This document shows, one piece after another, positions 50,956-58,173 of a stretch of 64,000 nucleotides of DNA. Below the pieces are notes generated by a model. That model was not told where the DNA came from. It did not search any database and was given only the letters and a program-made list of their open reading frames with translations. Positions within the stretch are counted from its first letter, which is position 1, and every line of letters starts with the position of its first letter. The DNA lies in contig NZ_STGK01000014.1 of NCBI RefSeq assembly GCF_004919105.1, positions 1 to 64,000 of the forward strand, given 5' to 3'. The translations under genes and the position numbers were made by a program. The stretch comes from Nocardioides sp. GY 10113. GTDB taxonomy: Bacteria; Actinomycetota; Actinomycetes; Propionibacteriales; Nocardioidaceae.

Positions 50956-51762
50956 TCAGGAGGAGACCAACGACGCCATCTTCTTCGCGATCAGGCTGAT
51001 CGCGCGCGCCGGCATCAGCCGACCCAGGGCGTCGACCATCCGGGCGTCCTTGCCGATCGTGATCCGCGGGCTGCCCGACTCCACGGCGCCCACGATCTGC
51101 GCGGCGGCGTCCGGGGCGCTGGTCAGGCTGGCCTTGGCCTTCTCCTCGTCCACGTCCATCTCCGGCATCTCCACGCCGGAGTTCTCGGCGATGCCGGTGT
51201 CGATGCCTCCCGGGAACACGATGGTCACCTTCAGACCCACCCCCTGGTGCTCGGCGATCAGGCCCTCGGTGAACAGCTTCACGGCGGCCTTGCTGGCGCC
51301 GTACGCGCTCTGCCCGGGGAACGGCACCAGGCCGCCCATGCTGGCGACGTTGACCAGCGCCGCCTCGGGGCGGTCCTCCAGCGCGGGCAGGAAGGCCTTC
51401 GTGGTGTTCACGGTGCCCCAGAAGTTCACCGCCATCACGCGCTCGATGTCCTCGAAGGAGAGCTCGGCGACGGGCTTGAAGTCGTGGATGACGCCGGCGA
51501 CGTTGATCAGGCCGTCGACGCGGCCGTGCACCGCGGCGACCTGCTCGGGCAGCGCCAGCACGGCCTCGCGGTCGGTGATGCTGAGCGCGTGCGTGCTCAG
51601 CCGCTGGCCGGCGCCGGCCAGGTCGGCCGTCCCCTGCAGGCCCGCCTCGCTGATGTCCACGGCGGCGACGAGCGCCCCCTTGGCCAGCAGGGCGAGCACG
51701 ACCTCACGGCCGATGCCGTTGCCCCCGCCGGTGACGACGAAGACGCGGTCGTTGATGTTCAT
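50956..51762 (-). CDS. Short-chain dehydrogenase/reductase
   Basis: The 268-residue protein has the classical SDR pattern: cofactor site TGGGNGIGRE (12-21), INVAGV (NNAG-like), catalytic Ser in NVASMGG and Tyr/Lys in YGASKAAV. PGGIDTGI follows. An acidic residue after the second strand (VDIS) favours NAD. It lies 23 bp downstream of the ketosteroid-dehydrogenase-like flavoprotein on the same strand, so an alcohol/ketone step in the same catabolic route is likely. The exact substrate is unknown. Confidence 0.9.
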   Translation of the reverse strand: MNINDRVFVVTGGGNGIGREVVLALLAKGALVAAVDISEAGLQGTADLAGAGQRLSTHALSITDREAVLALPEQVAAVHGRVDGLINVAGVIHDFKPVAELSFEDIERVMAVNFWGTVNTTKAFLPALEDRPEAALVNVASMGGLVPFPGQSAYGASKAAVKLFTEGLIAEHQGVGLKVTIVFPGGIDTGIAENSGVEMPEMDVDEEKAKASLTSAPDAAAQIVGAVESGSPRITIGKDARMVDALGRLMPARAISLIAKKMASLVSS

Positions 51763-51785
51763 GTGCTCCTCTTCTCAGGCCCTGG

Positions 51786-53468
51786 TCAGGCCGTGCTCGG
51801 GCTGCTCGGGAGCAGCTGCTCGCTGCGCGTGCTGCGCGCCATCGTGCGCGCGGCCCGGAGCCCGAAGACGACGGCGGGGCCGATCGTCGAACCGGGTCCG
51901 GGGTAGGTGCGGCCCATCACCGAGGCCGAGTTGTTGCCGGCTGCGTAGAGCCCGTCGATCACGGTGCCGTCCTCGCGCAGCGCGCGGCCCCGGCCGTCGG
52001 TCAGCACCCCGCCCTTGGTGCCGAGGTCGCCGATCACCAGCCGTACCGCGGTGAACGGGCGCTTCTCGAGCGGGCCGAGGTTGGGGTTGGGGCGGACGAG
52101 CGGGTCGCTGTAGTAGCGGTCGTAGGCGGAGTTGCCGCGACCGAAGTCGCCGTCGACGCCGGCCCGCGCGAAGCCGTTGAACCGCTCCACGGTGGCGCTC
52201 AGCCGCCCGGGGTCCACCCCGATCAGGCCGGCCAGCTCCTCGAGCGTGTCGGCCTTGACCATCTTCCCCTCGGCCCGCAGCGCCTTGGCGGCGCGCGGGT
52301 CCAACGCGTACGAGCGCAGGTAGCGCAGCGCGTGGCGACGGTCGGTGATCATCCAGTACGCGCCGTCCTTGTCGTGCTCGAGCATGTGGTGCCCGAGGTC
52401 GACGTAGGACTCCGACTCGTTGGCGAACCGGTCGCCTCGCCCGTCGACGATGATGCTGAACGGGAAGGATCGCTCCCCGACGAGGAACCCGGGCGCGGAG
52501 ACCTCGGTCGGCGCCGTCGAGACGCCCCACCACGCGTCGTCCATCAGCTCCAGCGCGGCGCCGTGCGCGGCGGCGATCTCGATCGGGCGGCCGAGGTTCC
52601 CGGGCGCACCCGAGGGTGAGCCGTCGATGCCGTGGTGCTCGCGCCGCAGCGCCCGGTTCGCGTCGAAGCCGCCGCCGGCCAGCATCACCCCGCGACGCGC
52701 GCCGACGACCAGCGAGCGGCCCTCGCGCCGCACCCGTACGCCCACCACCCGGCCCTCGCGCACGACCAGGTCCTCCATCGGCGAGGAGAGCCACAGCTCG
52801 GCGCCCCGCTGCTGCACCACGACGTCGAGGAACGACGCCATCAGCCCGGCGCCGATGCCGGCGGGCACCTGCCCGCGCGCCAGCGCGCCGAGCGTGCGGC
52901 CGACCAGCCTCGCACCGCGCACGAAGCCGCTCGGCGTCGACCAGGCGCGTCCCAGCAGCCACACGTCGTCGGTCGTGGCGGGCAGCGCCGCCGGGGCCTG
53001 GCAGGTGCTCCACCACCCACCGATCCGACGGATGTTGAACGGCTTGTGCTCCACCGCCCGACCGATCTTCCCGCCCGGGAGCTCGGGGTAGTAGTCGGCG
53101 TAGTCGGGGGCGCGGACGAGTTCCATGCCGTAGCGCTCGGCGGTGTCGACGAAGTCGGCCACCCCGTCGACGAAGGCCTCCTTGCGCTCGCGGCTGGTGG
53201 CGCGTCCGGCGTCGCCGACGCATCGCTCCAGGTAGGCCAGCGCCTCCTGGCGCGAGTCCAGCACGCCGTCACGGCGCATCAGCGGGTTGGCCGGCAGCCA
53301 CATGCCGCCGCCGGACATGGCGCTGTTGCCGCCCCAGTGGTCGGTGCTCTCCAGGATCAGCACCGACAGGCCCTCGTCGACCGCGCCCAGCGCGGTGGCG
53401 AACCCGGCCGCACCGGAGCCCACCACGACGACGTCGTACTGCGCGTCGCAGGTCGTGTCGTGCTCCAT
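51786..53468 (-). CDS. FAD-dependent 3-ketosteroid dehydrogenase-like oxidoreductase
   Basis: ATG 53468 with GGGAGGC upstream gives 560 residues. The FAD site is VVVVGSGAAGFATALGAVDEG (dinucleotide fold, about 14-32) followed by ILESTDHWGGNSAMSGGGMWLPANP, the usual block of 3-oxosteroid delta-1/fumarate reductase-like flavoproteins. GVMLAGGGFDANRAL, GDRFANESESYVDLGHHM and LYAAGNNSASVMGRTYPGPGSTIGPAVVFGLRAA close the FAD pocket. Substrate class (steroid or other cyclic ketone) is inferred. It forms an operon with the SDR and is divergent from a TetR regulator; a perfect palindrome lies between. Confidence 0.88.
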   Translation of the reverse strand: MEHDTTCDAQYDVVVVGSGAAGFATALGAVDEGLSVLILESTDHWGGNSAMSGGGMWLPANPLMRRDGVLDSRQEALAYLERCVGDAGRATSRERKEAFVDGVADFVDTAERYGMELVRAPDYADYYPELPGGKIGRAVEHKPFNIRRIGGWWSTCQAPAALPATTDDVWLLGRAWSTPSGFVRGARLVGRTLGALARGQVPAGIGAGLMASFLDVVVQQRGAELWLSSPMEDLVVREGRVVGVRVRREGRSLVVGARRGVMLAGGGFDANRALRREHHGIDGSPSGAPGNLGRPIEIAAAHGAALELMDDAWWGVSTAPTEVSAPGFLVGERSFPFSIIVDGRGDRFANESESYVDLGHHMLEHDKDGAYWMITDRRHALRYLRSYALDPRAAKALRAEGKMVKADTLEELAGLIGVDPGRLSATVERFNGFARAGVDGDFGRGNSAYDRYYSDPLVRPNPNLGPLEKRPFTAVRLVIGDLGTKGGVLTDGRGRALREDGTVIDGLYAAGNNSASVMGRTYPGPGSTIGPAVVFGLRAARTMARSTRSEQLLPSSPSTA

Positions 53469-53497
53469 GACGCCTCCCACCCAGATCGCCGGGCAAT

Positions 53498-53515
53498 CCG
53501 GACAATCGTGTCCGG
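53498..53515. promoter_or_regulatory. TetR operator: perfect 7-bp inverted repeat
   Basis: CCGGACA (53498-53504), ATCG, TGTCCGG (53509-53515). It lies 30 bp upstream of the flavoprotein ATG and just upstream of the TACACT -10 of the TetR gene, so one site can control both directions. Confidence 0.75.
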
Positions 53516-53516
53516 T

Positions 53517-53522
53517 TACACT
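53517..53522 (+). promoter_or_regulatory. -10 TACACT of the TetR gene
   Basis: TACACT is 6 nt before GTG 53529 and abuts the operator on its right. The spacing implies a leaderless, autoregulated transcript. Confidence 0.55.
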
Positions 53523-53528
53523 GCGAGT

Positions 53529-54095
53529 GTGCCCCACTCCGAGGCGACGATCAATCGTGGTCCGGCAGCCGCTGCCGAGAACCGGCGCGCGATCCTGGCC
53601 GCAGCCCGCACCGTCTTCGCCGAGCGCGGCTACCACGCGCCGCTCTCCGCGGTGGCCAAGGCCGCCGGGGTCGGGCAGGGCGTGCTGTACCGCCACTTCC
53701 CGACCCGCCTGCAGCTCGCGTTCGCCGTGTTCGACGAGCACTGGGCCGCCTACGAGGCACTCGCCGAGGACCCCGAGCCGAGTGCGTTCGGTCGGCTCTG
53801 GCGGCTGGTGGTCGACCGGACCATCGAGAACGTCGCCTTCGTGGAGATGGTCCTCGACGCGCGGCGCACCGAGACCGAGTACGACGGCGCCGAGCGGATG
53901 CGGGCACTGATCGGTCCCCCGCTCGAGCGCGCCGTCGCCGCCGGCCTGGTCGACCCGGCGCTGACGGTCGACGACGTGATGCTCGCCCAGCAGATGGTCT
54001 ACGGCGTCGTGGTCTGCTCGCCCGACCCGGCGGGGCTGCGCGAGAGGGTCGCGCGGGCACTCTCCACCGGCGGGCTGCTGCCGCCGCTCACCTGA
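53529..54095 (+). CDS. TetR/AcrR-family regulator
   Basis: GTG 53529 is placed by the -10 TACACT 6 nt upstream; 188 residues. The TetR helix-turn-helix occupies about 15-62 (NRRAILAAARTVFAERGYHAPLSAVAKAAGVGQGVLYRHFPTRLQL read in parts). The C-terminal ligand domain is short and all-helical. It is divergent from the flavoprotein/SDR operon and shares a perfect operator palindrome with it; repression of both is the simple model. Its stop codon lies in a 17-bp tandem duplication. Confidence 0.88.
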   Translation: MPHSEATINRGPAAAAENRRAILAAARTVFAERGYHAPLSAVAKAAGVGQGVLYRHFPTRLQLAFAVFDEHWAAYEALAEDPEPSAFGRLWRLVVDRTIENVAFVEMVLDARRTETEYDGAERMRALIGPPLERAVAAGLVDPALTVDDVMLAQQMVYGVVVCSPDPAGLRERVARALSTGGLLPPLT

Positions 54096-54117
54096 CTCCG
54101 CCGCTCACCTGACTCCG
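54084..54117. repeat. 17-bp tandem duplication carrying both convergent stop codons
   Basis: CCGCTCACCTGACTCCG occurs at 54084-54100 and again at 54101-54117. The first copy holds the TetR stop (TGA 54093-54095), the second the stop of the leftward glycosyltransferase (TCA 54105-54107). Confidence 0.9.
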
Positions 54118-55640
54118 CGATCCGGCGCGTTCTCCCGGTAGACGTGCCAGTCGCCGATCACGTGGACCAGCGTGTAGCGCCGCGCCAGGGCCGGCTCGGC
54201 GCGCCGGGCGTCGATCCCCCAGGTGCCGAGGCTGGCGCCGGCGACCACCACCCAGGTGGGCCGCTCACGGCTCCGCAGCACGCGCGCGAAGTGGCGCAGG
54301 TCGGGGTCGCGGACCCGCGCCGGAAGGCTCCACAGGTTCGGGTACGGACTGGCGAGGCCCGCCTCGCGGAGGATCACCGGCGCGCCGAACGCCACCACCC
54401 CGGTGTCGCCCGGCCCCGAGTGGGTCGCCAGGTAGCGGGCGACCTGGGTCTCGCTGGTCGCGCTGCTCGCCGACGGCACCACGATGGTCAGGGTGACCGC
54501 AGTGACCAGGGCCGAATAGGCCAGCACCGCGGCGACCCACCGCGTCCGGCGCGGACGGTGCTGGAGCGCCAGGGCGGTGGCCAGGACGACCCCCGGCACC
54601 GTTCCCAGCAGGTAGTGGTGCCAGTAGCTGCCGCCCGCCACGACGGCCGCCAGCTCCCACCCGACGACGGCCGCCGTCACGCCGCTGGCCACGGGGTCGG
54701 CCCGGGCGGCCTCGAACCAGCGGCGCGGCCGCGCGAGCCGCAGCGAAGGGAACGCGGCGACCAGGAGCAGCAGGACCGCGCCGCTGGCCAGGAAGGAGGC
54801 GGTGATCGCGAGCGCCCGATGCGAGGTCGCCGCGGACGCCGACTGCGAGATCACGGCCGAGGCGTCGAAGCGGAAGGTGACCACGGCGCCGTACAGGCCG
54901 CGCACCGACGTGCCCTCGGCCCGTGCCCAGGTCAGGAGCAGGGCGAGAAGGCCCGCGGCGCCGGCACCGAAACCGGCCACCGCGACGGCCGCCGCGCGCC
55001 ACCGGCGCCGGGCCAGGTGGATCAGGACCACCACGCCGGCGGCCGCCGCCACGTCGAGCATGCTCTGCTTCGTGGACGCGGCCGCGGCGCCGGCGGCGCC
55101 GGCGACCGTCCACCAGGCGAGGGCCGTCGCGGTCCGGCCCGATCGCGCCGCGCGGAGCACGGCCGCCAGCCCGCCCAGCACGAACGGCGAGGCCAGCAGC
55201 TCGCCGTTCACCTCGAACGCACCGAAGAGCGGGCTGAGCAGGAAGACCGAGGCGGTCGCGGCGGCGACCACCGGCGCCCAGCGGCGGTCCGGCGCGACCA
55301 GCCGTCCCAGCACCGCGGCGAGCCCCACGGAGGCGACCGCGCAGGTCAGGCCGAGCAGGCGCAGCGCGACGGCCCCGCCGCCCAGCGCGTCAGCGATCTG
55401 GAAGATCCCGATGATCAGCGGTGGGCGGTCGACCCAGTAGTCGCCGTAGAGGGAACGACCGGGGTCCCACTGACCGGCGACCATCAGGAAGCCGCCCTCG
55501 TCCGAGCCGAGCCGAGCGTCGAGCATCGGCACCCTCAGCAGCGCTGTCGCCAGCATCACCAGGGCGACCACGACACCGGCGGGTGCTCCGCGCACCCTCC
55601 GCCACACCCGCGCGGACAACGACCGGGCCGCCTCCACCAT
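54105..55640 (-). CDS. Membrane glycosyltransferase (ArnT/GT39-like)
   Basis: ATG 55640 follows GAGGAGG, giving 511 residues. About ten to eleven hydrophobic segments run through it. The first external loop carries DARLGSDEGGFLMVAGQ and YGDYWVDRPPLI; the acidic DE and DRPP pattern matches polyprenyl-phosphate-dependent (C-type) glycosyltransferases related to ArnT and PMT. A C-terminal extracytoplasmic portion (about 425-511) follows. It could move a sugar from a lipid carrier onto a wall polymer, lipid or protein. It stands alone between the TetR gene and the PPOX gene. Confidence 0.82.
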   Translation of the reverse strand: MVEAARSLSARVWRRVRGAPAGVVVALVMLATALLRVPMLDARLGSDEGGFLMVAGQWDPGRSLYGDYWVDRPPLIIGIFQIADALGGGAVALRLLGLTCAVASVGLAAVLGRLVAPDRRWAPVVAAATASVFLLSPLFGAFEVNGELLASPFVLGGLAAVLRAARSGRTATALAWWTVAGAAGAAAASTKQSMLDVAAAAGVVVLIHLARRRWRAAAVAVAGFGAGAAGLLALLLTWARAEGTSVRGLYGAVVTFRFDASAVISQSASAATSHRALAITASFLASGAVLLLLVAAFPSLRLARPRRWFEAARADPVASGVTAAVVGWELAAVVAGGSYWHHYLLGTVPGVVLATALALQHRPRRTRWVAAVLAYSALVTAVTLTIVVPSASSATSETQVARYLATHSGPGDTGVVAFGAPVILREAGLASPYPNLWSLPARVRDPDLRHFARVLRSRERPTWVVVAGASLGTWGIDARRAEPALARRYTLVHVIGDWHVYRENAPDRGVR

Positions 55641-55720
55641 GTCGCCTCCTCGTCCGACGACACGGGCTCCCGCGCACGTCACGCGACCCTCTCGACGGTA
55701 GCGCGTCCCTCCCCGACCGG

Positions 55721-55742
55721 GCTCCCTCAGCGCTCCCTCAGC
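55721..55742. repeat. 11-bp tandem duplication at the PPOX stop
   Basis: GCTCCCTCAGC at 55721-55731 is repeated at 55732-55742. The second copy contains the stop codon of the PPOX gene (TCA 55738-55740). Confidence 0.85.
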
Positions 55743-56181
55743 GAGCCCGTCGCACCGGGGCACCCGACAGCGGATCCCAGCCGGCCCCCAGACGCCGTCC
55801 GGTCAGCTCCTGCCACCGCACGCGCAGGAACAGCGGCCGAGCGCCACTGGCCCAGGGCCTCGGCGCGAGCGCGCCCCGGACCTGCTCCTCCTCCGGTCCG
55901 GTCGGGACCACCTCGGCCCGCCCGCGGGCGAGCACGCTCCAACCGCGCTGGTAGTCGTAGTCGAACTGGTCGATCTCGAACGCGACCGTGGCGCCGGGCG
56001 CGTGCGTCCCGAGCAGGCCGTAGGGCGAGGTTCGGACCACGACCGCCTTGTCGACCACGGCGTAGTTCACCGGGAACACGTACGGCCCGTCCGGCGTGGT
56101 GATCGCGAACCGTCCGGCCACCCCGGACGCGAGCAGGCGCTCGCACTCCGCCTCTCCCAGCTCATACGCATCGACCACCAC
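55738..56181 (-). CDS. Pyridoxamine 5'-phosphate oxidase family (PPOX) protein
   Basis: GTG 56181, 7 nt after GGAGG, gives 147 residues. The split-barrel flavin/nucleotide-binding fold shows RLLASGVAGRFAITTPDGPYVFPVNYAVVDKAVVVRTSPYG (read in blocks), then VAFEIDQFDYDYQRGWSVLARG. Such PPOX proteins bind flavin or F420 and are frequent in DosR regulons (compare Rv0080 and Rv3129 of M. tuberculosis). A DevR-like box lies in the divergent promoter region shared with the stress protein at 56359. Confidence 0.88.
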   Translation of the reverse strand: MVVDAYELGEAECERLLASGVAGRFAITTPDGPYVFPVNYAVVDKAVVVRTSPYGLLGTHAPGATVAFEIDQFDYDYQRGWSVLARGRAEVVPTGPEEEQVRGALAPRPWASGARPLFLRVRWQELTGRRLGAGWDPLSGAPVRRAR

Positions 56182-56236
56182 CGCGGGGCCTCCCTCGCCT
56201 CCCCACCACTGTGCCCCACCGGCACGTCCCGCCCCA

Positions 56237-56250
56237 GGGCCGTTGGTCCC
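56237..56250. promoter_or_regulatory. DevR/DosR-like box (PPOX / universal stress protein)
   Basis: GGGCCGTTGGTCCC, read on the minus strand as GGGACCAACGGCCC, matches 13 of 14 bases of the site at 60992-61005. It lies 56 bp upstream of the PPOX start and 109 bp upstream of the stress-protein start. The form resembles actinobacterial DevR/OsdR sites. Confidence 0.6.
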
Positions 56251-56358
56251 CCGCGCCCGGTGCGATCCGCACTTCCGTCGACGCGGTCCGCGAGCGATCG
56301 TGAGGGGAGAGCGTGGGGGGACGCGTCGACCTGGGGGACGAGCCGAGAGGACGAGACC

Positions 56359-57261
56359 ATGCACACCAACGAGATTCCCGTCGGCACCGTCGCCGTGGGC
56401 GTCGACGGCTCGGAGTCCTCCGAGCTGGCCGTCGCGTGGGCCGCCGAGCAGGCGGCCGCCGAGGCACGCTCGCTCACCCTCGTGCACGTGATCAACCCGG
56501 TCGGCGCGGTGTGGTTGGACGAGGACGGACACGACACCCGCGGCGACCGGGGCACCCTGGAGGGTGCGATGACCGGCGCGGAGAAGCTGATCGCCGCCGC
56601 CCGGGACGCCGCGCTCGACCTGGCACCGAACCTGGAGGTGCACAGCCTGATCCGCGTCGACGACGCCCGGAGCGTGCTGATCGAGGCCTCCGAGCGGGCG
56701 GCCTGCATCGTGCTCGGCTCGCGCGGTCGGGGCCCGGTGCGCAGCCTGCTGCTCGGCTCGGTCGGCGTCGCGGTGACACGGCACGCGGCCTGCCCGGTGG
56801 TCATCCTGCGCCCGTCCGAGCCGCACCAGCCGCGCCACGGCGTACTGGTCGGGGTCGACGCCACCGAGCAGTCGCGGGCACCGCTGGAGTTCGCGTTCCG
56901 CCAGGCCGCCCAGCGGGGCGAGCCGCTGACGGTCCTGCACGCCTTCGGCGACGTGCTGGCCACCCTGGTCGAGCCGCACCTGGTCTCGGGCACGGGGACC
57001 GAGATCGAGGAACAGCGCGCCGTGCTCGCCGAGATCGTCGCCGGCATGGGCGAGAAGTACCCCGACGTGCAGGTCACCTACGAGCTGGCGCGCGGACTCG
57101 CCGCCGACTCCATCATCGCCCGCGCCGAAGGGATGGACCTGGTGGTCGTCGGGTCGCACCACGGCGGCGCCGCGTCGGAGTTCCTGCTCGGCTCGGTGGC
57201 CGCGTCCGTCGTCGAGCACGCGCACCGCACGGTCGCGATCGTGCCGAGCGGCGCCGACTGA
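56359..57261 (+). CDS. Universal stress protein, two tandem Usp domains
   Basis: ATG 56359 after AGAGGACG gives 300 residues. Two Usp domains: 1-150 (VAVGVDGSESSELAVAWAAEQA to GSRGRGPVRSLLLGSVGVAV) and 158-298 (VLVGVDATEQSRAPLEFAFRQA to GSHHGGAASEFLLGSVAASV). The first has the ATP-binding G-x2-G-x9-G-S pattern; the second keeps most of it but with His in place of the second Gly. It resembles dormancy Usp proteins such as Rv2623. Divergent from the PPOX gene with a DevR-like box between, and convergent with devR, so induction under oxygen or nitric-oxide stress is inferred. Confidence 0.92.
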   Translation: MHTNEIPVGTVAVGVDGSESSELAVAWAAEQAAAEARSLTLVHVINPVGAVWLDEDGHDTRGDRGTLEGAMTGAEKLIAAARDAALDLAPNLEVHSLIRVDDARSVLIEASERAACIVLGSRGRGPVRSLLLGSVGVAVTRHAACPVVILRPSEPHQPRHGVLVGVDATEQSRAPLEFAFRQAAQRGEPLTVLHAFGDVLATLVEPHLVSGTGTEIEEQRAVLAEIVAGMGEKYPDVQVTYELARGLAADSIIARAEGMDLVVVGSHHGGAASEFLLGSVAASVVEHAHRTVAIVPSGAD

Positions 57262-57295
57262 GCCGGACGCCGGCGCCTCGCTCGGGGCGGGCCGG

Positions 57296-57949
57296 TCAGT
57301 GCTCCTCGGTGCCCAGCAACTTGGCGGCCAGGACCGCGGCCTGCGTTCGCCGCTCCAGTCCGAGCTTGGCCAGGATGCTGGAGACGTAGTTCTTCACGGT
57401 CTTCTCCGCCAGCGACATCCGCTCACCGATCTGGCGGTTGGTGAGGCCCTCGGCGATGAAGCCGAGGAGCCGCATCTCCTGGTCCGTCAGCGACGCCAGC
57501 TCGGGCGCCGTCGCCGGGCCGTTGCGCACGCGCTCGAGCACCGCCGTGGTCAGCTCGGGGTCGATCAGGGACTTGCCGGCCGCGACGTGGCGCACCGCGT
57601 TCACCAGGTCCCCGCCCTTGACCTCCTTGAGCACGTAACCCGCGGCGCCGGCCATGATCGCACCGAACAGCGCCTCGTCGTCCGGGTAGGAGGTGAGGAT
57701 CAGCGCGTTGATGGTGGGGTCGACGGAGCGGATGGCCCGGCACACCTCGATCCCGTTGCCGTCCGGCAGGCGCGCATCGAGGACCGCGACGTGCGGGTGC
57801 AGTGCCGGGATCCGCGCAGCGGCCTCCACGGCGGAGCCCGACTCGCCGACGATCTCGATGTCGCCGGCGGACGAGAGCAGGGCGCGGATGCCCTGGCGGA
57901 CCACCTCGTGGTCGTCGAGCAGGTACACGCGGATCGGCGCTTCCGTCAT
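57296..57949 (-). CDS. devR: DevR/DosR-like response regulator
   Basis: The 217-residue protein closely follows the M. tuberculosis DosR pattern. Receiver: YLLDDHEVVRQGI with Asp12/Asp13, phospho-acceptor Asp58 in VAVLDARLPDGNGIEVC, Thr86 in LILTSYPDDEAL and Lys108 in GYVLKEVKGGDL. LuxR-type domain (about 150-210): LTDQEMRLLGFIAEGLTNRQ, then MSLAEKTVKNYVSSILAKLGLERRTQAAV. The PDGNGIE, LTSY and ERRTQAAV segments are shared with DosR. Downstream of the sensor kinase on the same strand, 224 bp apart with GC-rich hairpins between. Likely targets are the neighbouring Usp, PPOX and flavodoxin-like genes. Confidence 0.9.
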   Translation of the reverse strand: MTEAPIRVYLLDDHEVVRQGIRALLSSAGDIEIVGESGSAVEAAARIPALHPHVAVLDARLPDGNGIEVCRAIRSVDPTINALILTSYPDDEALFGAIMAGAAGYVLKEVKGGDLVNAVRHVAAGKSLIDPELTTAVLERVRNGPATAPELASLTDQEMRLLGFIAEGLTNRQIGERMSLAEKTVKNYVSSILAKLGLERRTQAAVLAAKLLGTEEH

Positions 57950-58115
57950 GCCCCGTTTCTACACCGTTCGGGCCGGCTCCGTCCGGTAGCCGGCGCAGGA
58001 GGCGCACCGTCGGGACCAGCGTGACCATCGCCAGCACGACCTGGACCGGGGTCACCGAGGCCGACGCGACGCCGGAACCGGGGTCGGCCCGGTCGCCCCC
58101 ACCACCGGTCGACCG

Positions 58116-58151
58116 CCGGCCCCCGGGGCCGGTTCCCGGGCCCCGGCCGGC
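58116..58151 (-). other. Strong GC hairpins between devS and devR
   Basis: CCGGCCCC-C-GGGGCCGG (58116-58132) is a perfect 8-bp inverted repeat; GGGCCCCGGCCGGC (58138-58151) can pair with it as an alternative. The 224-bp gap (57950-58173) holds no convincing gene. The hairpins may end or attenuate devS transcription, or stabilise the 3' end; there is no T-run. Confidence 0.45.
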
Positions 58152-58173
58152 ACAGCCGCCGTGCGGATCGACG

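Noticed and set aside
57950..58173. Possible small membrane protein between devS and devR (minus strand, VQVVLAMVTLVPTV-like text)
   Set aside because: The frame has no stop of its own before running through devR in another frame, and no ribosome site.
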